Of a stretch of DNA of 64,000 bases, positions 18,463-27,659 are shown piece after piece (positions within the stretch are counted from its first letter, which is position 1; each line of letters begins with the position of its first letter). The DNA is taken from NCBI RefSeq assembly GCF_002286975.1, contig NZ_NSKB01000012.1, positions 22,524-86,523 of the forward strand, in the 5' to 3' direction. The notes under the pieces are model-generated. The model searched no databases and was not told where the DNA came from. It saw only the letters and a program-made list of their open reading frames with translations. The position numbers and the translations under genes are program-made. The stretch comes from Halomonas salipaludis (lineage in GTDB: Bacteria; Pseudomonadota; Gammaproteobacteria; Pseudomonadales; Halomonadaceae).

Positions 18463-18933
18463 GTGAGCCACGCCCCCTCATCGCCGCCGCCCGAGCTGCA
18501 GCTGGAGCAGTTCCTGCCCTATCGCCTGGCCCATCTCGCCGAGCGCATCAGCCAGTCGTTGGCGCAGATCTACGCCCGCGAGTTCGAACTCAGCATCGCC
18601 GAGTGGCGCATCCTGGCATGGCTGCATCAGCGCAGCAGCCTAACCGCCAGCCAGATCTGCGAGCTCACCGACATGGACAAGGCGCGGGTCTCGCGGGCCG
18701 TCAAGTCGCTGGGCGAGCGCCAACTGCTGGCCCGCCAGCGCACCCACCGCGACCAGCGCAGCATGCGCCTGAGCCTCACCGAGGCGGGACAGGCACTGAT
18801 GGCCGAGGCGATCCCACTGGCCCTGGCGTGGGAGGGCGAGCTGGTCGACGCACTCAGCGGCGCCGAATATCGTGACCTGTTCCGGCTGCTCAACAAGCTC
18901 GATGCACGCCTGGATCAACTGGTCGAGGCTTGA
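18463..18933 (+). CDS. MarR family transcriptional regulator
   Basis: A 156-residue winged-helix regulator. The DNA-binding core is at about residues 45-115: LTASQICELTDMDKARVSRAVKSL, then the wing RTHRDQRSMRLSLTEAG. Start codon is GTG. It stands 68 bp before hmgA and is flanked on both sides by GTTTC-N4-GAAAC palindromes, so it probably represses itself, the symporter gene and hmgA-fahA-maiA. The likely effector is a pathway intermediate such as homogentisate; this is inference from position. Confidence 0.88.
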   Translation: MSHAPSSPPPELQLEQFLPYRLAHLAERISQSLAQIYAREFELSIAEWRILAWLHQRSSLTASQICELTDMDKARVSRAVKSLGERQLLARQRTHRDQRSMRLSLTEAGQALMAEAIPLALAWEGELVDALSGAEYRDLFRLLNKLDARLDQLVEA

Positions 18934-18960
18934 CCCGACCCAGGCCTCCGGCTAGATTTA

Positions 18961-18974
18961 GTTTCAAATGAAAC
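18961..18974. promoter_or_regulatory. GTTTC-N4-GAAAC palindrome in front of hmgA
   Basis: GTTTCAAATGAAAC (arms GTTTCA and TGAAAC) is a perfect inverted repeat 28 bp before the hmgA ATG, in an AT-rich pocket. It matches the arms at 18285-18298. The position would block transcription or early elongation of hmgA. Confidence 0.65.
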
Positions 18975-19001
18975 AAAATAAGTCTAGTCAGGAGATTCGC
19001 C

Positions 19002-20315
19002 ATGCCATCCCAGCATGCCGTGCCGTCGTACCACTGCGGCTTTCGCAATCACGTCTCGAGCGAGGCGCTGCCCGGCGCCCTCCCCGAGGGCCAGAACTCG
19101 CCGCAGCGCTGCGCCTACGGCCTGTATGCCGAACAGCTGACCGGCTCGGCCTTCACCGCGCCGCGCGGCCACAACCTGCGCAGCTGGCTATACCGTATTC
19201 GCCCCTCGGTGGTGCAGAGCGCCTACCGCCCGCTCGACCATCCACGCTGGGTGACCGCCCCCGACGCCTCGGCGCTGGCCGATCCCAACCAGATGCGCTG
19301 GGACCCGCTGCCGCTGCCCACTGAGCCCAGCGATTTCATTGACGGCCTGACCACCATCGGCATCAACGGCGATGCTCAAGGCCAAGCCGGCTGTGGCGTG
19401 CACGTCTACGCCTGCAACCGCAGCATGCAGCGCTTCTTCTACGACGCCGATGGTGAGCTGCTGATCGTGCCGCAGCTTGGCGATCTGGTGGTGCGCACCG
19501 AGATGGGCGTGCTCGAGGTGGGCTGCGGCGAGATCGCGGTGATACCGCGCGGCGTCAAATGCCAGGTGCGGCTGGCCGAGGGCAGCGAGGCGGCACGCGG
19601 CTATGTGTGCGAGAACTACGGCGCCCCCTTCGAGCTGCCCGGACTTGGCCCGCTCGGCGCCAACGGCCTGGCCAACCCCCGCGACTTCCTGACCCCGCCC
19701 GCCGCCTATGAAGACGTGGCGGGCGAGTTCGAGCTGCTGGTGCGTTTCGCCGGCCGGCTGTGGGTGACCCAGCTCGACCACTCGCCGCTTGACGTGGTCG
19801 CCTGGCACGGCAACTACGCGCCCTACAAGTACGACCTGGCCCACTTCAACACCATCAACACGGTGAGCTTCGACCACCCCGACCCATCGATCTTCACCGT
19901 GCTGACCTCGCCCTCGGACACCGCGGGCGTGGCCAATATCGACTTCGTGATCTTCCCGCCGCGCTGGATGGTGGCCGAGAACACCTTCCGCCCGCCCTAC
20001 TTCCATCGCAACCTGATGAGCGAGTTCATGGGCCTGATCCATGGCGAGTACGACGCCAAGGCCGAAGGCTTCGTGCCCGGCGGCGCCAGCCTGCACAACT
20101 GCATGTCGCCCCATGGGCCGGATGCCGAAACATTCGACAAGGCCTCCAGCGCCGATCTCAAGCCCCACTATCAGGCCGCCACCCTGGCCTTTATGTTCGA
20201 GAGCCGCTATCCGTTCCAGACCGTGCCCGGCGCACGCGACGCCAACTTCCGCCAGCGCGACTACGTCGATGTCTGGTCGACGCTGCGCTCCCACTTCGAC
20301 GACGAGCGGCCCTGA
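19002..20315 (+). CDS. hmgA: Homogentisate 1,2-dioxygenase
   Basis: Non-haem iron enzyme that opens the homogentisate ring to maleylacetoacetate, in the central step of phenylalanine and tyrosine breakdown. The 437-residue length is typical. The metal-site region is clear: [16 protein letters not shown] (His and Glu ligands), then [15 protein letters not shown] (second His). The N-terminus [21 protein letters not shown] is characteristic. First gene of hmgA-fahA-maiA; fahA follows after 28 bp. Confidence 0.97.
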   Translation: MPSQHAVPSYHCGFRNHVSSEALPGALPEGQNSPQRCAYGLYAEQLTGSAFTAPRGHNLRSWLYRIRPSVVQSAYRPLDHPRWVTAPDASALADPNQMRWDPLPLPTEPSDFIDGLTTIGINGDAQGQAGCGVHVYACNRSMQRFFYDADGELLIVPQLGDLVVRTEMGVLEVGCGEIAVIPRGVKCQVRLAEGSEAARGYVCENYGAPFELPGLGPLGANGLANPRDFLTPPAAYEDVAGEFELLVRFAGRLWVTQLDHSPLDVVAWHGNYAPYKYDLAHFNTINTVSFDHPDPSIFTVLTSPSDTAGVANIDFVIFPPRWMVAENTFRPPYFHRNLMSEFMGLIHGEYDAKAEGFVPGGASLHNCMSPHGPDAETFDKASSADLKPHYQAATLAFMFESRYPFQTVPGARDANFRQRDYVDVWSTLRSHFDDERP

Positions 20316-20343
20316 TTCCCCTGACGACAAGGATTCCACGACG

Positions 20344-21378
20344 ATGAAACTCGCCACCCTCAAGCTCGACCCCAAGCAGCAGCGCCGCGACGGCGAACTG
20401 GTGATCGTGTCCCGCGATCTGCGCCAGGCCGTCAGCGCCAGCGATATCGCCGACACCCTGCAGCAGGCCCTCGAGGACTGGGACGCTGTCAGCCCTCGGC
20501 TCGAGCAGCGCTACGCCGAGCTCAACGCCGGCAGCGCCATGGGCGCCTTCGATCTCGACACACGCGAGCTGCACTCGCCGCTGCCGCGCAGCTACCACTG
20601 GGCCGATGGCTCGGCCTATCTCAACCACGTCAAGCTGGTACGCCAGGCGCGCGGCGCCGAACTCCCCGAGAGCTTGTGGAGCGACCCGCTGATGTATCAG
20701 GGCGGCGGCGACGTCTTCCTCGCCCCGCATGAGGACATCGCAGCGCTCAGCGAGGAGCACGGCATCGACTTCGAGGGTGAGATCGCGGTGATCACCGACG
20801 ACGTGCCCATGGCGGTAACGCCGCAGCAGGCCGCCGGCCATATCAAGCTGATCATGCTGGTCAACGACGTCAGCCTGCGTGGATTGATCCCCGGCGAGCT
20901 GGCCAAAGGCTTCGGCTTCTTCCAGGCCAAGCCGGCCTCGAGCTTCTCGCCGGTGTGCGTGACCCCCGACGAACTGGGCGACGCCTGGCAGGACGGCCGC
21001 GTGCACCTACCGCTGAGCGTGCACCTCAACGGCGAGAAGTTCGGCGAGCCCGAGGCCGGGCCGGACATGATCTTCGGCTTCCCCGAGCTGGTGGCTCACG
21101 CCGCCAGGACCCGCCACCTGGGTGCCGGCGCCATCGTCGGTTCGGGCACCGTGTCCAACCCCGACCCCGACGGCGGCCCTGGCAAGCCGATCGCCGACGG
21201 TGGTGTCGGCTACAGCTGCCTGGCCGAGGTGCGCATGGTCGAGAAGATCCTGTTCGATGAGATCAAGACGCCCTTCATGCGCTTCGGCGACAGGGTGCGC
21301 ATCGAGATGTTCGACCGCCACGGCCACAGCATCTTCGGCGCCATCGACCAGCAGGTGGTAAAGTATCAGCCCAAGTGA
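20344..21378 (+). CDS. fahA: Fumarylacetoacetase
   Basis: Hydrolyses fumarylacetoacetate to fumarate and acetoacetate, the last step of the homogentisate route. At 344 residues it is the short bacterial type, lacking part of the N-terminal SH3-like domain of the ~420-residue animal enzyme. The catalytic domain has DFEGEIAVITDDVPM (metal-binding acidic residues), FFQAKPASSFSP and GSGTVSNPDPDGGPGKPI. Start at 20344, 28 bp after hmgA; maiA starts 19 bp downstream. Confidence 0.94.
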   Translation: MKLATLKLDPKQQRRDGELVIVSRDLRQAVSASDIADTLQQALEDWDAVSPRLEQRYAELNAGSAMGAFDLDTRELHSPLPRSYHWADGSAYLNHVKLVRQARGAELPESLWSDPLMYQGGGDVFLAPHEDIAALSEEHGIDFEGEIAVITDDVPMAVTPQQAAGHIKLIMLVNDVSLRGLIPGELAKGFGFFQAKPASSFSPVCVTPDELGDAWQDGRVHLPLSVHLNGEKFGEPEAGPDMIFGFPELVAHAARTRHLGAGAIVGSGTVSNPDPDGGPGKPIADGGVGYSCLAEVRMVEKILFDEIKTPFMRFGDRVRIEMFDRHGHSIFGAIDQQVVKYQPK

Positions 21379-21397
21379 GCGGCCAGGAGAGGCAAGC

Positions 21398-22042
21398 ATG
21401 ACCACGCTATACGGCTACTACCGCTCCTCGGCGGCCTACCGGGTGCGCATCGTCCTCAACCTCAAGGGGCTGGCCTACGACCAGGTGCCGGTCGACCTGG
21501 TCAAGGGTGGGCAGCGCTCTGAGGAGAGCCTCGCCCGCAACCCCCAGGGGCTGGTGCCGGTGCTCGAGACCGATGACGGGGTCCAGCTGACCCAATCACT
21601 GGCGATCTGCGAGTACCTGGAGGAGTGCCATCCGACCCCGCCACTGCTGCCGGCGGACCCCGCCGGACGGGCGCGGGTGCGCGCCCTGGCGCAGCTGATC
21701 GCCTGCGAGATGCATCCGCTCAACAACCTGCGCGTGCTCAGGTACCTGGTGGATGAGCTGGGCGCCAGCGACGCAGCCAAGCTGGCCTGGTACCGCCACT
21801 GGATCGCCGAGGGCTTCAGCGCGCTGGAGGCCCAGCTCTCCCGCGCGGCGGGCAGCGGCGACTTCTGCCACGGCGACTGCCCGACCCTTGCCGACGCCTG
21901 CCTGGTGCCCCAGGTGTTCAATGCCGAACGCTTCGACTGCGACCTCGGCGACTACCCACGCATCCAGTATATCGTCGCCAACTGCCGTGCCCTGCCCGCC
22001 TTTGAGCAGGCCGCGCCGGCGGCGCAGCCCGACGCACGCTAA
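21398..22042 (+). CDS. maiA: Maleylacetoacetate isomerase
   Basis: Glutathione-dependent cis-trans isomerase of the zeta glutathione S-transferase class; converts maleylacetoacetate to fumarylacetoacetate. The 214-residue protein has the N-terminal thioredoxin-like domain with SSAAYRVRIVLNLKG (residues 10 on) and the all-helical C-terminal domain with CPTLADACLVPQVFNAERF. The Ser-Ser pair of the zeta-class active site is kept, but the following Cys of the animal enzyme is Ala12. AGGAGAGG precedes the start. Last gene of the hmg operon. Confidence 0.95.
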   Translation: MTTLYGYYRSSAAYRVRIVLNLKGLAYDQVPVDLVKGGQRSEESLARNPQGLVPVLETDDGVQLTQSLAICEYLEECHPTPPLLPADPAGRARVRALAQLIACEMHPLNNLRVLRYLVDELGASDAAKLAWYRHWIAEGFSALEAQLSRAAGSGDFCHGDCPTLADACLVPQVFNAERFDCDLGDYPRIQYIVANCRALPAFEQAAPAAQPDAR

Positions 22043-22129
22043 CTCCCCCTACCGACACGGCGCCGTGCAACACGCACAGCGCCGGTTTCTCAGCCCACGG
22101 TCATGCCATCCCCTCGCACCAGTACGCCA

Positions 22130-24106
22130 TCAGCGGAACCACAGCGCATCGAGGATCCCGCTCGGGTAAGTGAGGCTCATGAAGTGCGCCATGGCGACCA
22201 GGAAGACCCCCGCACCCGCTGCCAGAATCACGGCAATCCAAGGCTTGAGCTTGGCAATGAACAGCAGGAAACCCAGGCAAAACAAAATCGCCGACGAGAC
22301 CAGCCCCAGGCTGAGAATCATGCCCACGAGGGCGAAGAAACCCAATATCCAGAGCATCTCTTCACGCAGCGGCAACCATGTCCAACCAGCACCGGCGAGC
22401 GTCAACCTGACCACCTCAGCCGCCATGGAGGCCAGGATGATCGCCATGGCAAGCAGCGGGAAGACGCTTCCGAGCAGCGACATCTGACGAGTTTCATGCC
22501 AGGTCAACAGCGACAGTGCGAGCAGGCCGATGAACAGGAGGATATCGATGTTGCTGAGGCGAAGCTTGCCTCCCTCCTGAGCCTCCGAATCCCCCGCCCC
22601 ATCGCGCTTGAACTGCGAGGTAGGCTCATTGGCTTGCGTACGCTTACGGCGGAAATGCTGCAACAACGGCAGGAACAGCGAGATGCCAATCATGGCAGCG
22701 ATGATAGCGACACCAGGCCGTGCAAAGGCACTGCTGCCTTGGAACTGCACGGCTTGGTAGAAGTAGGTTTCAGCACCGGCAGCGAGCACGAAACCGATCA
22801 GGAAGGCGGGACGCGACCAGCCGGCACGCTTCATCAGTACACCCAGCAAGCCGACCAGGCCCAGCGCTATGAGGTCACCGGTGGAGCGCGTCGCTTGATA
22901 GGCCGCGAACAGGATCAGCGTAGTGATCAAGGGCGCCAGAATGACAAAGCGGACACGGGTCAGGCTGGCGACGGGCCCCGCCAGGCCAAGGCAGAGTGCC
23001 GCGCCCAGGATATTGGCCAGCGCCAACGACCAGATGATCGTGTAGGTCAGGTCGAGATGCGTTTCGATCATTCCGATCCCGGGCTGCAGGCCCAGCAGCA
23101 AGAGCCCGCCGAGGAAAACGGCGGCGGTGCCCGAACCGGGGATGCCGAACAGCAAGGTGGGCACCATGGCACCACAGGCGGTGGCATTGTTGGCCGACTC
23201 GGGGGCAATCACCCCGCGAATGTCGCCTTTACCAAACTGTGATTTGTCCTTGGCACTCTGCACGGCATGGCCGTAGGTCAGCCAGTCCACCACCGAACCG
23301 GCCAGGCCGGGAATGGTGCCGATCAGGCTCCCCGCCCCGGCGCAACGCATCACCAGGCCGCGCTCTCTTGCAACGTCCCCGAAGCCTTGTCGCCAGCCCT
23401 TGCCAAGGGCATAGGTCTGATTGGCGATGGCCCCGCGCCCCTTCAGCAGGTCGATGATCTCCGGCAACGCGAAGATACCCAGGCCGACGACCACCAGCGG
23501 CAAGCCATCGTAGAGATAGTCGATATCGAGGTTGAGCCTGAACTCACCCGTGGCCGGTGCCATGCCGATACCACCTACCAGCAGCCCCAGGCCGCACGCC
23601 GCCAGGCCCTTGAACATGTCGCCCCCTGACAGGACGGCCACCATCGACAGCCCCAGCAGCGTCAACATGAAGAGCTCTGAGGACGAGAAAGAGAGCACCA
23701 CCGGCCGCGCAACGACGATGAACAAGGTAAGCACAATCGCGCCTATCAGGCCGCCGATCATCGACGAGAGAAAGGCACTCGACAAGGCGCGTGCCGCCTG
23801 GCCCTGCTTGGCGAGGCTGAACCCATCCAGCACAGTGGCTTGTGAAGCACTTGACCCGGGAATACCCAATAACACCGATGCAAAGGTGTCCCCGGTAGGA
23901 ATGACCGCCACCAACCCCATCAACATGCCCAAAGCAATCGCAGGATCCATGCCATAGAGGAATGGCAACAGTATTGACATGCCTGCAATGCCGCCTAGCC
24001 CGGGGATAATGCCTACGATTAGCCCGATGGAAACACCAAGCATCATGTAGAGCAGATGGGGCAAGGTGAAAACTTGCCCTAAGCTAGATAGCAATACATC
24101 AAACAT
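22130..24106 (-). CDS. Fused TctA-TctB tripartite tricarboxylate transporter permease
   Basis: A 658-residue membrane protein. Residues 1 to about 495 are a complete TctA large permease (GIIPGLGGIAGMSILLPF near residue 31; FGIPGSGTAAVFLGGLLLLG in the second half). A hydrophilic linker (RKRTQANEPTSQFKRDGAGD) then leads into about 140 residues with four membrane helices of TctB type. No separate tctB occurs in this cluster, so the fusion supplies both membrane subunits. The matching binding protein is encoded 74 bp upstream, separated by a hairpin. The substrate is unknown; a PrpF-type isomerase in the cluster suggests an unsaturated tricarboxylate. Confidence 0.9.
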   Translation of the reverse strand: MFDVLLSSLGQVFTLPHLLYMMLGVSIGLIVGIIPGLGGIAGMSILLPFLYGMDPAIALGMLMGLVAVIPTGDTFASVLLGIPGSSASQATVLDGFSLAKQGQAARALSSAFLSSMIGGLIGAIVLTLFIVVARPVVLSFSSSELFMLTLLGLSMVAVLSGGDMFKGLAACGLGLLVGGIGMAPATGEFRLNLDIDYLYDGLPLVVVGLGIFALPEIIDLLKGRGAIANQTYALGKGWRQGFGDVARERGLVMRCAGAGSLIGTIPGLAGSVVDWLTYGHAVQSAKDKSQFGKGDIRGVIAPESANNATACGAMVPTLLFGIPGSGTAAVFLGGLLLLGLQPGIGMIETHLDLTYTIIWSLALANILGAALCLGLAGPVASLTRVRFVILAPLITTLILFAAYQATRSTGDLIALGLVGLLGVLMKRAGWSRPAFLIGFVLAAGAETYFYQAVQFQGSSAFARPGVAIIAAMIGISLFLPLLQHFRRKRTQANEPTSQFKRDGAGDSEAQEGGKLRLSNIDILLFIGLLALSLLTWHETRQMSLLGSVFPLLAMAIILASMAAEVVRLTLAGAGWTWLPLREEMLWILGFFALVGMILSLGLVSSAILFCLGFLLFIAKLKPWIAVILAAGAGVFLVAMAHFMSLTYPSGILDALWFR

Positions 24107-24135
24107 AGGAAGAATCTCGTAATAAATGGCAGCGT

Positions 24136-24167
24136 GCCGGGCCGCCCACCCAAGCGGACAGCCCGGC
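24136..24167 (-). repeat. Stem-loop between TctC-like gene and fused permease
   Basis: GCCGGGC (24136-24142) pairs with GCCCGGC (24161-24167), with inner CCGC and GCGG. It occupies the same place as the palindrome of the first tct operon: after the binding-protein gene, before the permease. Confidence 0.5.
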
Positions 24168-24180
24168 GTCTAGGTGCACG

Positions 24181-25293
24181 TCAGATTGAGGCACCAAAGC
24201 GACTTTCGAGCCACTCGGCCAACCATTCACGAGTACCATCATCGAGGGTCATCACCTCCTGCAGGTGACGCTCTGCCACGCTTCCATTGACCAGGCTATA
24301 GGGGCCGAGCTGGGCTTCGGACTCTTCCAGGAAGCGCTCGTCATTGATGAATGCGCTAGCAGCGCTGCGGTAGTCATCGATGATATCCTGAGGCGTATCG
24401 GCAGGTAGCATGATCAGCTTCTGCAGCGCAAAGCCGGCGGCAAAAAACTGGCGAAATGCATCGTAGGCAGGACCTTCGGGGGCGGCACCGTGGAGTTCTG
24501 CATAGACTTCACTGAAGGTAGGCAGGTCGGGGAACGCCGGGTCGCGCACCAGCTCACCCTCATCATTCAGCATGCCCAGCGAGAATAACGGGATGGCGTC
24601 TCCCGCTTCCACCAAAGGCTCAACGCTGCTGAAATACGCGGAGGTGGTCTGAAAATCGATCTTGGCCTCTCCGCGCTCGAAAGCCAGGCGGCCTTCGCCA
24701 CGGCTGCGCATGCCGAACACCGCCGTCACGTCCATATCCAGCATATCCAGCGCTATCAATACCGGCATCTCGAGACCGGTAGGGGTTTGCGCGGCAAACT
24801 TCACCGGGGTTTCGAGAAGCGCCGCCATGACAGCGTCCTGGTCTTCGCCCAATTCGCTGCTGGCATACACCACCCCGCCGGTGGGCGAGGCGAGGACCGG
24901 CAGCCAGTCGGCATAGTCGTAGCGTACGCGATCTTCGTTCAGCATGGCCGGGAACTGCGTCGATGCCGACGTGGCAAGGATATGACTGCCGTCGCTGCTT
25001 GCCCGTCTGGCGAACACGTTGGCCCCATTGATCGAACCGCCGCCAGGCACATTGTCGATCATGATGGTGGGGGCACTTTCCAGGTATTCAGTAAGCCAAG
25101 GGGCAAGGAATCGCGCCCACACATCGGTACCACCACCCACACCAAACGGGACGGTGAACGTGACATTGCCCGGCACATTGCTATCGGCATGGCCGTAGCT
25201 TCCAAACAGCAGCGCAGCACTCACTACGCCAGCCTTAACAAGCTTGCCAAGCCCGGGGGCCAAGCCAGTTTCTTTGCGGTGAAACAGTTTCAT
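24181..25293 (-). CDS. Tripartite tricarboxylate transporter substrate-binding protein (TctC family)
   Basis: Periplasmic solute-binding protein, 370 residues. A long signal peptide (hydrophobic core AGVVSAALLFGSYGHA, cleavage near residue 36) precedes NVTFTVPFGVGGGTDVWARF, the Bug/TctC-type first strand and loop, and IDNVPGGGSINGANVFAR. It is longer and more divergent than the tctC at 11544-12542, so probably recognises another ligand. It sits between a PrpF-like gene and the fused TctA-TctB permease. Confidence 0.9.
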   Translation of the reverse strand: MKLFHRKETGLAPGLGKLVKAGVVSAALLFGSYGHADSNVPGNVTFTVPFGVGGGTDVWARFLAPWLTEYLESAPTIMIDNVPGGGSINGANVFARRASSDGSHILATSASTQFPAMLNEDRVRYDYADWLPVLASPTGGVVYASSELGEDQDAVMAALLETPVKFAAQTPTGLEMPVLIALDMLDMDVTAVFGMRSRGEGRLAFERGEAKIDFQTTSAYFSSVEPLVEAGDAIPLFSLGMLNDEGELVRDPAFPDLPTFSEVYAELHGAAPEGPAYDAFRQFFAAGFALQKLIMLPADTPQDIIDDYRSAASAFINDERFLEESEAQLGPYSLVNGSVAERHLQEVMTLDDGTREWLAEWLESRFGASI

Positions 25294-25344
25294 GGCGTTA
25301 CTCCTTTCTACTTATAGGATATATGCGATACTAGGCTTACCATC

Positions 25345-25362
25345 CAAGCGCCAAGGCGCTTG
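25345..25362 (-). repeat. Short hairpin between prpF-like gene and binding-protein gene
   Basis: CAAGCGCC-AA-GGCGCTTG is a perfect 8-bp stem about 50 bp ahead of the binding-protein gene. It may be an attenuator or RNA-end stabiliser in the prpF-tctC transcript. No T-run follows. Confidence 0.45.
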
Positions 25363-25399
25363 CCATTCGGGGCCAAAAGGGCCTATAAAAAAGTCAAAA

Positions 25400-26494
25400 T
25401 CATGCGCTGAGTGCTGGATAAAAGATGTCCCCACTCATTATTTTGCGTGCTGTTCTTATCATCGAGACGCGCGATACGTCACCACTTCCTCCGCCACCGT
25501 GTGACACATCGAGCTCCATGACACCGAGAGGGTGCTCGATACTCACACTTTGCAGAAGATCCCCCGGGCCAAGGTGGCCTGCCTTGACTGCCACACGGTT
25601 GGCCAGCGTCCCCTCGACGCTTATGGCACTTGCAAGTGCTATTGCCCCGGTCACGGCTATCGACTTATGGCAGCTATGTGGGACGAAGTATCGGGCACGC
25701 AGGGTACACGCCGGCGCATCCGAACAGGAGACGATGATCGGCTTGGGCAGAACGCTCTGAGTCACGTCTCCCATGCCCATGAGCCGCCCCGCCTGGCGCC
25801 TAATCTCTTCCAGGCGGTCCAGCATGTCACGGTTGGCATCCAGCTGCTCGGCCGTTTCATTGCCTTGCACACCCAGTGCGTTGGCTTCCACCAACACCAC
25901 GGGAGTTGCCGCATCAATGCAGCTCACCTCGACCCCATCAATGACATCGACGGTGTTGCCGGTGGGCAGCAGGTGCCCGGTCTTGGCGCCGACGACATCC
26001 AGAAAGCTCAGACGTATCCCTGCGGCACTGCCGGGTACACCGCTAATCGAGACATCACCTTCGTAGCAGACCTGCTTGTTCGGCGTGGAAACCTGGCATT
26101 CGATGAACCGCTGAGTGTTGAGATTGCGGACACGAACACTGGTGATACCTTCATCAGCCTCGACCAAGCCGGTTTCAATGGCGTACGGGCCAACTGCCGA
26201 AAGCATATTGCCGCAATTTGGATTGAAGTCGACATGTCGCTTCAGCACATCGACCTGGGCAAAAAGATAATCGACATCGGCATCTGGATGGGTGGATCGC
26301 TCGACAATGGCCACCTTGCTGGTCAGTGGATTTCCCCCACCGATACCATCGATCTGCAGCAGATGACCCGAGCCCATCAGCCCCAGGAGCAAATCGGCCC
26401 TGGCCGCTTCCGAATCGGGTAGATCCCTCATTCTCAAGAAGGGCCCCCTAGAGGTGCCCCCCCTCATGATGATGCAGGGAATGCTATTGCTCAT
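25400..26494 (-). CDS. PrpF-family isomerase (4-oxalomesaconate tautomerase-like)
   Basis: Cytoplasmic isomerase of the PrpF fold (two diaminopimelate-epimerase-like halves), 364 residues. Visible motifs: IIMRGGTSRGPFL at the N-terminus, IDGIGGGNPLTSKVAIV, and FNPNCGNMLSAVGPYAI with the cysteine expected in this fold. Relatives include 4-oxalomesaconate tautomerase (GalD), 2-methylaconitate isomerase (PrpF) and aconitate isomerases. Its position beside a tricarboxylate uptake system fits isomerisation of an imported unsaturated tricarboxylate. The exact substrate cannot be decided from sequence. Divergent from a LysR gene. Confidence 0.87.
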   Translation of the reverse strand: MSNSIPCIIMRGGTSRGPFLRMRDLPDSEAARADLLLGLMGSGHLLQIDGIGGGNPLTSKVAIVERSTHPDADVDYLFAQVDVLKRHVDFNPNCGNMLSAVGPYAIETGLVEADEGITSVRVRNLNTQRFIECQVSTPNKQVCYEGDVSISGVPGSAAGIRLSFLDVVGAKTGHLLPTGNTVDVIDGVEVSCIDAATPVVLVEANALGVQGNETAEQLDANRDMLDRLEEIRRQAGRLMGMGDVTQSVLPKPIIVSCSDAPACTLRARYFVPHSCHKSIAVTGAIALASAISVEGTLANRVAVKAGHLGPGDLLQSVSIEHPLGVMELDVSHGGGGSGDVSRVSMIRTARKIMSGDIFYPALSA

Positions 26495-26557
26495 GAATCA
26501 TATCTCGGCTCATGTTTGACGTGATATGAGCTTGTCACCCCGCCTTTGATGCCTCAA

Positions 26558-26577
26558 ATGCAAATATACATGCAAAT
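26558..26577. promoter_or_regulatory. Direct repeat in prpF-lysR divergent promoter region
   Basis: ATGCAAAT occurs at 26558-26565 and 26570-26577, a 12-bp period, in the AT-rich 148-bp gap between the divergent prpF-like and lysR genes. It may be bound by the LysR protein. The classical T-N11-A palindrome is not obvious. Confidence 0.4.
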
Positions 26578-26642
26578 TATGGCGATACGCGCATTAATGT
26601 GCTAGCGTTATTAGTTGAAAACAATGATGCAAGAGACATGTC

Positions 26643-27560
26643 ATGCTACATAGGGTCGAGTTCCTGGATCTACAGGCGTTCGTGCTGGTCGCCGAGCTGG
26701 GTAACTTTCACGAGGCTGCCAAGCGGTTGCATCTCTCACAGCCGGCATTGTCACGCCGCATTCAGAAGCTAGAAGAGGTCCTGGAGGTGTCGCTGCTCGA
26801 GCGCACCACCCGCCGTACACGCCTGACGGCGATCGGAGTGGACTTTCTGCCGAGGGCACGTCGGGTCATCGAAGAGTACGAGTCTTCGATCTTCGGCATC
26901 AGGGAGCTGGCGACCCACAAGAAAGGCACCCTGACCATCGCCTGCCTGCCGACGGCCGCCTTCTACTTTCTGCCCAGTGTCATTCGGGTGTTCAGCGAAG
27001 CCTGGCCCGGCATACGCATCCGCATTCTCGACGTCAGCGCCAACGAGGGGTTGGAGAAGGTGGTAAGGGGGGAGGCGGATTTCGGCATCAACATGATCAG
27101 TGCGCAGAACCCCGAGGTGGACTTCACGCCCTTGCTGAAGGACCCCTTCGTGCTGGCACTGCGCTCCGATCACCCATTGGCCCATAAAGCCGAGATCCAG
27201 TGGGACGACCTTCACGACGTGCGCTTGATCACGGTGAGTCGCGACAGCGGCAACCGTACTCTGCTGGACAACGCCCTATCCGCCGATGGTATCCGCTTGA
27301 ACAGCTTCTACGAGGTGCAGCATTTGTCCACCTCGCTGGGTCTGGTCGAGTCGGGGTTGGGCGTGGCGATCCTGCCCCGTATGACGATGCCGGGTGCCGA
27401 CCACGACACGCTCTGTTCACGACAACTTCCGGCACCCAACATACAACGGACCATCGGCCTGGTGACCAGCAACTCGCATAGCCTGTCGGGGACGGCACAG
27501 CTGTTCATCGACCTGTTGCTCGAGAAGTGGGGGAACGACAGGGAGGGTGAGTTTCACTAG
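26643..27560 (+). CDS. LysR family transcriptional regulator
   Basis: A 305-residue LysR protein with an N-terminal winged helix (NFHEAAKRLHLSQPALSRRIQKLEEVLEVSLLERTTRRT, residues about 19-60) and a periplasmic-binding-type effector domain from about residue 90. It is divergent from the prpF/TctC/TctAB cluster, with starts 148 bp apart, so most likely regulates that cluster in response to its carboxylate. ATG at 26643; no strong ribosome-binding site is visible. Confidence 0.92.
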   Translation: MLHRVEFLDLQAFVLVAELGNFHEAAKRLHLSQPALSRRIQKLEEVLEVSLLERTTRRTRLTAIGVDFLPRARRVIEEYESSIFGIRELATHKKGTLTIACLPTAAFYFLPSVIRVFSEAWPGIRIRILDVSANEGLEKVVRGEADFGINMISAQNPEVDFTPLLKDPFVLALRSDHPLAHKAEIQWDDLHDVRLITVSRDSGNRTLLDNALSADGIRLNSFYEVQHLSTSLGLVESGLGVAILPRMTMPGADHDTLCSRQLPAPNIQRTIGLVTSNSHSLSGTAQLFIDLLLEKWGNDREGEFH

Positions 27561-27603
27561 GTTGGTTTGTACGAAAAGTCGGCGAGCGATAGCCAGTTAC
27601 GGC

Positions 27604-27630
27604 AAAAACCCCGCGGCATGGGCCGCGGGG
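27604..27630 (-). terminator. Rho-independent terminator of hppD
   Basis: On the minus strand a perfect 9-bp GC stem (27609-27617 with 27622-27630, 4-base loop) is followed by TTTTT. It lies 30 bp after the hppD stop. This is the clearest intrinsic terminator in the window. Confidence 0.88.
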
Positions 27631-27659
27631 TAAGCGTCAGGAGCGGTATGTCGAGGGGC

